A DNA stretch of 40,988 nucleotides from Bifidobacterium vespertilionis (GTDB lineage: Bacteria; Actinomycetota; Actinomycetes; Actinomycetales; Bifidobacteriaceae): the NCBI RefSeq assembly GCF_008698145.1, contig NZ_RZNZ01000023.1:1-40988 (forward strand). The letters are read 5' to 3'. This document shows positions 35,042-40,988 of the stretch, in pieces; positions within the stretch are counted from its first letter, which is position 1; every line of letters begins with the position of its first letter. The notes beneath the pieces were generated by a model that was not told where the DNA came from, did not search any database, and was given only the letters and a program-made list of their open reading frames with translations. The position numbers and the translations under genes are program-made.

Positions 35042-36025
35042 CTACCGGCGGCGGTTCCTGAGTTCCCGTCCGGCTACGTAGTTGACCACGTTCTCCAGCG
35101 CGATCGCGATGATGCGGTCCTCCGTGGCCTTGAGGTGCATGCCGCCGGCCACATGCGGGGTGATCACGCAGTTCGGCTCGCGCCACAGGGGATGGCCGGC
35201 CGGCAGCGGCTCCGGCTCGGTCACGTCAAGTCCCGCGCCGGCGATCCGACGCGCGCGCAGGGCCTCCAGCAGTGCATCGGGATCGATCGCATCGCCGCGG
35301 CCGGCATTGAGCAGGATCGCGCCCGGCTTCATCAGGGCCAAACGATCGGCGTTGATCAGATGATGGGTCTGCGGCGTGGACGGCACGATCGACACGACCA
35401 CATCGGCCGCCGGCAGCAAAGCATCCAGCTCGTCGAAACCATGCATCGACTCGAAGCCATCGGCCAACTTGGCGGCATTGCGGCGCACGCCGATCACATG
35501 CGCGCCCACGGCGGAGGCCAGGCGGGCGAAGTGCGAGCCGATGTCGCCGGCGCCGATCACCAGCACCGTCGCGCCGTCCGGGCTCATCGCGCGGCCCTGA
35601 TCGGCCCATGTGCCGGTGGCCTGCTGGTCGCGGTAGGCCGGCAGATGCTTCATCAGCGTCCACATCAGGGCGAACAGATGCTCGGAAACGGTCTGTCCAT
35701 AGGCTCCCGAGGCGCTGGTGACCTTGACGCCCTCGGCCAGCACGCCCGGCTTGGTGTAGGCGTCCACGCCGGCGGACCACGTCTGGATCCATTCAAGGTT
35801 CGGGTAGTCGGGGGCGTCGGCGGCCGGGATATTGCCGATCACGGCAGTGGCTGCGGCACGGAGTTCCTTGGGCACGACGGCTTTCCAGACCATGCGTCCG
35901 CGCTGGTCGGGCTCCCCCACGAAGTGCTGGGGGATGCCGGGTGCGGCGGCGAGGAACCGGGCGCGCTCCTCGTCGGTGAGGGGCAGGCAGTTGACGATCA
36001 CACGTGTTTCATTGTCATTGCTCAT
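35042..36025 (-). CDS. D-2-hydroxyacid dehydrogenase, NAD-binding
   Basis: A 327-residue oxidoreductase of the D-isomer-specific 2-hydroxyacid dehydrogenase family. NAD motif VIGAGDIGSHFARL; NAGRGDAIDPDAL carries the catalytic Arg region; EPEPLPAGHPLWREPN gives the Glu, and TPHVAGG the His. Closest in style to the glyoxylate/hydroxypyruvate reductase-like group; substrate unknown. I chose ATG 36025, six codons inside the longest frame. Confidence 0.85.
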   Translation of the reverse strand: MSNDNETRVIVNCLPLTDEERARFLAAAPGIPQHFVGEPDQRGRMVWKAVVPKELRAAATAVIGNIPAADAPDYPNLEWIQTWSAGVDAYTKPGVLAEGVKVTSASGAYGQTVSEHLFALMWTLMKHLPAYRDQQATGTWADQGRAMSPDGATVLVIGAGDIGSHFARLASAVGAHVIGVRRNAAKLADGFESMHGFDELDALLPAADVVVSIVPSTPQTHHLINADRLALMKPGAILLNAGRGDAIDPDALLEALRARRIAGAGLDVTEPEPLPAGHPLWREPNCVITPHVAGGMHLKATEDRIIAIALENVVNYVAGRELRNRRR

Positions 36026-36123
36026 GCGCCCAGTGTACGTCACGGGGATGCCGGCCCGGGCGACGGCCGAACCGGCACGCCACCCGGCACGCGTCGGCTA
36101 CCGCAGGGACGCCACGCATCGCG

Positions 36124-37380
36124 TTACCGCAAGGACGCCACGAAATTGCCCATGCGCTCAATGCCCTCGGTCAGAGCCTCGCGCGATGCGGCATAACTCA
36201 GGCGCACATGCGTGTCCGCGGTCGCCTTGCCGAAATCGCGTCCGGGGGTCAGCGCCACGTGGGCCTCGTCAAGCGCACGCTCGCAGAACGTCCAAGCGTC
36301 CAATCCGGTCGATTCCACGGAGAAGTAGGCGTAGAACGCGCCGTTCGGCTCCACGTCCACCGGCAGGCCGATGCGCTTGAGACCATTGACCACCAGCCGG
36401 CGACGGCCCAGCAGTTCCTGACGGCGCTCCTCGCACACGGCAAGCGTCTGAGGCGTGAAGCAGGCCAGCGCCGCGTACTGGGTGGGCGTGTGGGCGCACA
36501 GGAAGTAGTTCGTGGCCAGATCGTCCACCTCGTGCAGCATGTATTCGGGCAGTACGGCCCAGCCGAGCCTCCAGCCGGTCATGCCGAAAAACTTGGAGAA
36601 ACTGTTGAGCGTGATCGCATCCGGATCGGCGGCAAGCACGGTCTTGACCTCGGTGCCGTCCGGCTCGCGATCGGCCAGATCCAGATAGGTCTCGTCCACG
36701 ATGCGCCAGGCCGCGCGCTCACGGGCCAGATCACAGATGCCCTTCAGCGTGTCGAACGCGATGGTGGTGCCGGTGGGGTTGGACGGCGAGGTGATCATCA
36801 CGGCCTTGGTGCGCTCCGACCAATGCGCGTCCACGCTCTCAGGAGTGAGATGGAACCGGGTGGCGGCGGAGGTGGGCACGTCCACCACCTTGCCGCCAAA
36901 GGATTTGACGAGCTCGCGGTTGCACGGATAAGAGGGATCGGCCACGATCACCTCATCGCCGGGATCCACGGTGGCGGCCACGGACAGCAGCAGCGCGGTG
37001 GATCCGCCGGCGGTGATGATGATGCGCTTGGGGTCGATGTCCACCTGATGGCGATCGTGGTAGAAGCCGGCGATCGCCTCCCTGAGCTGCGGCAGGCCGA
37101 ACGCGGCCGTGTAGGGCAGCGGACGACCATCGTACAGTTCGCGCATGGCGTCGCGTACGGCTGGCGGGGCACCGAAATCGGGTTCACCGAGCGACAGTTT
37201 GATCACGTCAATGCCGTTCGCGATCATCTGGTCGGCCTTCTCGCCGAACACCATGGCCCTGAACGGCTCCGATTCGATCGCGCGGCGAGACATGGTCGGG
37301 TGGGGCACAGACAGGCTGGGCGCAGACGGGCTGGATGCCGCAGGACGCGGCTGCTGTGCGGACATCGTCGATTCACTCAT
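36124..37380 (-). CDS. PLP-dependent class I aminotransferase
   Basis: A 418-residue fold-type I aminotransferase, probably for aspartate, alanine or aromatic amino acids. The PLP lysine lies in NSFSKFFGMTGWRLGWA; also visible are LSLGEPDFGAP near the N-terminus, ITSPSNPTGT and FGKATADTHVRLSYA at the C-terminus. The family usually starts near MSRRAIESEPF (ATG 37293); the ATG at 37380 adds an Ala/Pro/Ser-rich, weakly conserved extension. No strong Shine-Dalgarno sequence distinguishes these two. The longest frame to 37473 runs into repeats and is not used. Confidence 0.87.
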   Translation of the reverse strand: MSESTMSAQQPRPAASSPSAPSLSVPHPTMSRRAIESEPFRAMVFGEKADQMIANGIDVIKLSLGEPDFGAPPAVRDAMRELYDGRPLPYTAAFGLPQLREAIAGFYHDRHQVDIDPKRIIITAGGSTALLLSVAATVDPGDEVIVADPSYPCNRELVKSFGGKVVDVPTSAATRFHLTPESVDAHWSERTKAVMITSPSNPTGTTIAFDTLKGICDLARERAAWRIVDETYLDLADREPDGTEVKTVLAADPDAITLNSFSKFFGMTGWRLGWAVLPEYMLHEVDDLATNYFLCAHTPTQYAALACFTPQTLAVCEERRQELLGRRRLVVNGLKRIGLPVDVEPNGAFYAYFSVESTGLDAWTFCERALDEAHVALTPGRDFGKATADTHVRLSYAASREALTEGIERMGNFVASLR

Positions 37381-37467
37381 GCTTCGAGTTCTATCCGCCG
37401 CATCAGACAACGGGCGCCGTGCGGCTGTTGCGACGTCCACCATACGGTTCGGACGCGCTCTTGCCGC

Positions 37468-37522
37468 GGTCATGCCACGGTCATGTCGCGGTCATGCCGC
37501 GGTCATGTCGCGGTCTTGTCGA
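37468..37522. repeat. Five tandem copies of an 11-base repeat
   Basis: GGTCATGCCAC, GGTCATGTCGC, GGTCATGCCGC, GGTCATGTCGC and GGTCTTGTCGA follow one another without gaps. It lies just upstream of the aminotransferase start and downstream of the palindrome array. Length variation between strains would be expected. Confidence 0.8.
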
Positions 37523-37975
37523 TTTCGGATGCAAATTCGGACGCAGAAGCCCCGGTCTGAGCCACCCGGTGTCACCCGGTCTGAGTCACCCGGTCTGAGT
37601 CTCAAAATGCATCCACTTTCAGAAATGGATGCAGATTCGGACGCAGGACACCCGGTCTGAGTCTCAAATCGCAACCCTTTCCGGAAATGGATGCGAATTC
37701 GGACACGCCATGCCCCATCCGTGTCTCATTTCGCATCCCATTTCAAAACTGGATGCGAAATCAGACACAGAGATACCGGCTTGAGTTCGAGATGTGTTCG
37801 GGATGTGTTCGGTCTGTGTCTCAAACCGCAACCCCTTTCGAAACCGGATGCAATTTGAGACACAGGATGCCCGATGCGCACCCGATTTGCGTCTCAAATC
37901 GCAACCCTTTCCGGAAATGGATGCGGTTTGAGACGCAGGCGGGGCGCTCAGCGTCTCAAACCGCAACCAATCATG
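37519..37975. repeat. Array of about 48-base imperfect palindromes
   Basis: Five full units start near 37599, 37661, 37723, 37816 and 37888, with partial units at 37519-37546 and 37949-37975. Each reads roughly GTCTCAAATCGCAACCC, a short centre such as TTTCCGGAAA, then GGATGCGGTTTGAGAC, so it can fold back on itself. Sequence between units is variable and often includes CCCGGTCTGAG. With the 11-base tandem repeat it fills 37381-38018, where no gene is apparent. Confidence 0.8.
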
Positions 37976-38018
37976 CGCGGGCCAGCAGCGAATCGATCGC
38001 AGGCCAGACGGCGGCCGG

Positions 38019-38597
38019 CTACTTGACGCGGCGAACGCGCTCCCCCTTGACCAGATAGGCCCGGCGGGCCATGTCGATCATCGGCTGATCGTACAGGGCA
38101 TCGGTGTAGAACTCGTCCACCTGAGTGCCCTCCCCCAGCATCTGCCGCAGCCGGATGCGCTTGTTGTCGCCGAAGTTGAGCCACGTGACCTCGTGCGTGA
38201 CCGGGTCGACCGTGGACGCGATGCATGTGCGGATGCCGAGTCGCCGGCAGGCCTCCTCCACGATGATGTCGAAGGACGCGGTGAGCACCACATCGTCGTA
38301 CCGGGGCGTGTACCAGCGCTTGATGCGATGGATGTTGCGATCCCAATACTCGTCGATGAGGCGGTACACGTTCGTGCCGGGAGTGGCGTCAAGGGCATCG
38401 AGATATCGCCGGCCGACCGCCGCGATGGCCACCTCGAGCCTGTCCAGGCTGGCGCGGTTGAGCTTGTAGTCAATGGCATTGTGCAGCACGGGCGGCATCA
38501 CGGTGAGCACCTTGGGATACCGGCGTGCGGTGAACAGGTAGAAGTCGAACAAACTCTCACCGCGGTATACGGTTCCGTCGAAATCGACCACGCGCAC
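38019..38597 (-). CDS. HAD-superfamily IB phosphatase
   Basis: A 192-residue SerB-like hydrolase. Motif I is VVDFDGTVYRGES with D5 and D7, the start residue being only four positions before; VVLTASFDIIVEEACRRLG is the motif II region; the loop YTDALYDQPMIDMA carries the C-terminal acidic motif. Acts on a phosphoserine-like or lipid phosphomonoester; exact substrate unknown. GTG start at 38597 with GGGAGGA upstream. Confidence 0.85.
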   Translation of the reverse strand: MRVVDFDGTVYRGESLFDFYLFTARRYPKVLTVMPPVLHNAIDYKLNRASLDRLEVAIAAVGRRYLDALDATPGTNVYRLIDEYWDRNIHRIKRWYTPRYDDVVLTASFDIIVEEACRRLGIRTCIASTVDPVTHEVTWLNFGDNKRIRLRQMLGEGTQVDEFYTDALYDQPMIDMARRAYLVKGERVRRVK

Positions 38598-38726
38598 TAT
38601 GCAGTCCTCCCTGGCTCACCTATCCCTTGTTCTCCATCAGCACCATAGCATCGAACCGCGCAGACAGTTCTAAGACGGATGCGGAGACGGCGGTACGGGC
38701 ATTTTTCATCACAAAACCATCACAAT

Positions 38727-39242
38727 TCATGTCCGTGGTTCAACAGATTCCACCCTGGCGTCGATTCGTGCCTCAGATGCGGGCACGGACGCGGTGATCT
38801 CACTGTACAACCGCTCCAGCCGCTCCTCACGGGTGGCCTTGGCCAACTCGCACTCCCACACCACGATCACCCGCCAGCCCATCGCCTCCAAGGCCTTGTG
38901 CTGGGCCACATCCCGCTCACGGTTGCGCAGGAGCTTCGCGCTCCAAAACTCCACGTTGGATTTGGGCATGGAATGCTTGGAACAGCCTGGATGCATGTGC
39001 CAGAAGCAGCCATTGACGAACACGATGGCATGCCATTTGGGAAGCACCACATCCGGATGTCCCGGATAGCGCTTGTCGTTCTTGCGGAAACGCAGCCCGC
39101 GCGCGAACAGGTAACGGCGCACCAGCACCTCGATGGAGGTGTTGGTGGCCCGGATGTGCGACATCGTGTAGCTGCGCGTGCCCCGCTCGTATTTCTCCTG
39201 CCGTTCGCGCCCCTTGCCTTGCCCTTGCCCGCGTTTGGTCAC
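38727..39242 (-). CDS. vsr: Very short patch repair (Vsr) endonuclease
   Basis: A 171-residue mismatch endonuclease that nicks at T:G mismatches left by deamination of 5-methylcytosine. The Vsr core is visible: YTMSHIRATNTSIEVLVRRY, then RYPGHPDVVLPKWHAIVFVN with the catalytic Asp, GCFWHMHPGCSK, NVEFWSAKLLRNRERD and WRVIVVWECEL. GTG start overlaps the MFS stop by four bases. Normally encoded beside a Dcm-type cytosine methylase, but none is present in this window. Confidence 0.92.
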   Translation of the reverse strand: MTKRGQGQGKGRERQEKYERGTRSYTMSHIRATNTSIEVLVRRYLFARGLRFRKNDKRYPGHPDVVLPKWHAIVFVNGCFWHMHPGCSKHSMPKSNVEFWSAKLLRNRERDVAQHKALEAMGWRVIVVWECELAKATREERLERLYSEITASVPASEARIDARVESVEPRT

Positions 39243-40753
39243 GCGGCCATCCTAGACCCGCCTCCTGGCACGGATTTACGGGCACGATCGGCCCGAATGC
39301 GGAAGGCGACGGCCAAGCATGCCCAGCCGATCACGCAGATCAGCGTCATCACGCCGAAGGTCCACATACCTCCCACGGCGGTGGCGTGCGCGAATTCCGG
39401 CGTGCCCTCGCCGAATCCGACGGCCACGGCATGCGCCTGAGACATGGACAGGATTGTGGAGAACAGGGCGGTTCCGGCCGCGCCGCCGAACTGCAGACCG
39501 GTGTTGAAGATCGCATTGCCGTCCGGAGTGAACTCGCGCGGGATCTGGCTCAGGGCGCTGGTCATCACGTTCGGATTGCCGAGCGCATAGAAGAAACCGA
39601 AGATGAAGTAGAAGCCGGCCAGCAGCGCGGGGGTGAGCCGCAGGGCGAACACGCACAGCAGCAGGGGGCCCAGCGCGGCGATGGCCAGCGGGATCAGGAT
39701 GGGCTTCACAGCGCCGAAGCGATCGTAGAACCATCCGCCAAGCGGCGAGCACACCGCGCCGACCAACGCGCCCGGCAGCACGAGCGCGCCGGCGAGGAAG
39801 GCGTCCGTGCCGAGCGACAGCTGCGCCACGTTGGTGATCACATAGCCGAAGCCGATGCCCACGATCGGCAGGATCATGTATTCCACCCAGTGCAGCAGCA
39901 CCACGGGATCGCGCAGAATGCCCAGTCGCAACAACGGCGAGAACGCCTTGCGCGTGGCCAGGCAGAACGCGACGAGCGAACCGACGCCGATGACCAGACT
40001 CGCCACGGCGATCACGCCGGAACGCATGGCGGAGCGACCGGAGACCAGCGCGCCCACGGCGACGCCGCTCTGGTTGAGCGCGAGGATCATGCCCACCAGG
40101 GCCAGCACGATGAGCACCAGCTGAATCGGATCGAGATAGGCATCCTCGGTGGGGGCCTTCTGCTCGATACACATGACGCCGATCACCGCCGCCACACAGA
40201 CCAGCGGCACGGCGGCCACGAAGATCGCACGCCACGGCAGCACACTGGTGACCGCGCCTCCCACGGTGGGCCCGATGGCGGGGGCCACGGTGATAACCAG
40301 AGAGCCCACGCCCATGAGCCGGCCGATCTTGCTGCGCGGCGACTGCTCAAGGATGATATTGACCATGAGCGGCGTGGCGATGCCCGAGCCGATGCCCTGG
40401 ATCACGCGCGCGACGATCAGCATGGGGAACGCGGTGGCGACGATCATGATGAGCGAACCGACGATGGCGAGCGCCACGGCCGCGAGGAACAGCCGCTTCA
40501 GACGGAAACGGCGCTTGAGGAACGAGGAGACCGGCATGGTGGCGGCCACGGCGAGCAGGTAGATGGTGGTGATCCACTGCACGGTGGCGGTGTCGACGTG
40601 GAATTCGCCCATGAGCTGCGGGAACAGCACGGTCATGACCGTCTCGGTCAGGATGCCGATGAAGGCGAGCGATCCAACGGCGACGATGGCTCCGATGAGC
40701 TTGCCGGGGACGCGTTCGGATGCGGTGGAAACTGAAGGCGCATGGTCTGACAT
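39239..40753 (-). CDS. DHA2-family MFS efflux pump
   Basis: A 504-residue membrane protein of the drug:proton antiporter-2 type, with roughly 14 membrane helices. Marks: ITETVMTVLFPQLMGEFHVDTATVQWITTIYLL at the start (here as ILTETVMTVLFPQ), RRFRLKRL between helices 2 and 3, RVIQGIGSGIATPLM (motif C-like) and GNPNVMTSALSQIPREF. ATG 40753, weak Shine-Dalgarno sequence. Cotranscribed with vsr. Substrate unknown; could also be a metabolite exporter. Confidence 0.9.
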   Translation of the reverse strand: MSDHAPSVSTASERVPGKLIGAIVAVGSLAFIGILTETVMTVLFPQLMGEFHVDTATVQWITTIYLLAVAATMPVSSFLKRRFRLKRLFLAAVALAIVGSLIMIVATAFPMLIVARVIQGIGSGIATPLMVNIILEQSPRSKIGRLMGVGSLVITVAPAIGPTVGGAVTSVLPWRAIFVAAVPLVCVAAVIGVMCIEQKAPTEDAYLDPIQLVLIVLALVGMILALNQSGVAVGALVSGRSAMRSGVIAVASLVIGVGSLVAFCLATRKAFSPLLRLGILRDPVVLLHWVEYMILPIVGIGFGYVITNVAQLSLGTDAFLAGALVLPGALVGAVCSPLGGWFYDRFGAVKPILIPLAIAALGPLLLCVFALRLTPALLAGFYFIFGFFYALGNPNVMTSALSQIPREFTPDGNAIFNTGLQFGGAAGTALFSTILSMSQAHAVAVGFGEGTPEFAHATAVGGMWTFGVMTLICVIGWACLAVAFRIRADRARKSVPGGGSRMAA

Positions 40754-40865
40754 GGTTCACCTCGTGAAGTCGAAAAGGTTGCAACGATTGGAATGTGAGG
40801 CTTGCCAGCCGGCGCGAGGCCACGCATCAGTGTAGCATCATGCGGTCTAGGGGTCGGCGTGCCCG

Positions 40866-40890
40866 GGTTCTAAATAGAAGCGCAACACCC
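40866..40890 (+). repeat. Candidate left terminal inverted repeat of IS30-type element
   Basis: GGTTCTAAATAGAAGCGCAA and the following CACCC share GCAACACC and a TTCTA/TTTTA block with the right end at 98-123 when that is read on the other strand. It lies 50 bases before the transposase start. Confidence 0.5.
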
Positions 40891-40940
40891 GCTCTATGGT
40901 TGGAAGTGTTCAAGTTCAACCCAGGAAGGTGCTGCGCCCA

Positions 40941-40988
40941 TGAAGAAAGTGTATTCCCACCTGTCGGCCGAGGAACGCGTTCGGATCG
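40941..40988 (+). CDS. IS30-family transposase, N-terminal start (partial)
   Basis: ATG 40941 begins MKKVYSHLSAEERVRI, a typical IS30 transposase opening (HLSAEERVRIE, the first helix-turn-helix), with AGGAAGG upstream. The gene continues beyond the window. Confidence 0.85.

Noticed and set aside
37381..37473. Longer aminotransferase start in the GGTCATG repeats
   Set aside because: The extra residues are low-complexity, lie in the tandem repeat and are not found in the family.
37519..37975. CRISPR array
   Set aside because: Units are diverged palindromes with no constant repeat and no unique equal-length spacers, and there are no cas genes nearby.
38727..39242. Complete restriction-modification system around vsr
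   Set aside because: No methylase or restriction enzyme is in the surrounding genes.

Overview
The window is about 41 kb of a high-GC actinobacterial chromosome, almost certainly a Bifidobacterium. The gene content supports this: pyruvate formate-lyase and its activase, a clpP1-clpP2-clpX cluster, trigger factor, a DUF3000-ribonuclease D pair, glutamine-dependent NAD synthase and a metQ-metN-metI importer. The order clpX-clpP2-clpP1-ClC-tig-rnd-pflA-pflB matches, as I remember it, the Bifidobacterium longum order. Most genes are GC-rich. Two AT-rich segments stand out as foreign: 5.82-7.44 kb, and 18.05-23.05 kb apart from the GC-rich insertion sequence inside it.

Layout. The window opens in the 3' end of an IS30-type transposase and closes in the 5' end of another. 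Positions 50-1120 hold no gene, only short repeats. Two identical tRNA-Arg(ACG) genes follow at 1.16-1.38 kb. On the minus strand come clpX, clpP2, clpP1 and a ClC channel (1.5-5.8 kb), then an AT-rich zinc-ribbon/nuclease-like gene (5.8-7.35 kb), then tig, rnd and DUF3000 (7.5-11 kb), pflA and pflB (11.1-14.5 kb), a small SPOR-like protein, and nadE (to 16.7 kb).

The accessory centre (16.8-23.0 kb) looks like a ribosomally made, radical-SAM-modified peptide (RiPP) system that has not been named here. It has an unlisted 34-residue precursor gene (19315-19419), a radical SAM/SPASM maturase, an overlapping MFS exporter, and a response regulator/histidine kinase pair pointing the other way. A decayed ISL3 transposase lies between the two halves. 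The kinase appears to carry a frameshift near its N-terminus. A 54-codon small ORF converges on its 3' end.

From 23.1 kb the genome is ordinary again: an M20 amidohydrolase, metQNI, a GPH sugar transporter, a Cof-type HAD phosphatase, a DUF969-DUF979-pcp operon, a cyclophilin, a Gfo/Idh/MocA oxidoreductase, a D-2-hydroxyacid dehydrogenase, a class I aminotransferase, a HAD-IB phosphatase, an orphan Vsr endonuclease and a 14-TM-type MFS pump.

Non-coding structure is rich. A MITE-like repeat built on AAGGATCCTT occurs at least four times with a shared core. A clustered CAAACTGGGCAGATC array lies at 0.6-0.8 kb, and an array of about 48-bp imperfect palindromes lies at 37.5-38.0 kb. Several stem-loop terminators are clear. 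A dense cluster of GTGAC/GTGAG dyads lies upstream of pflB.
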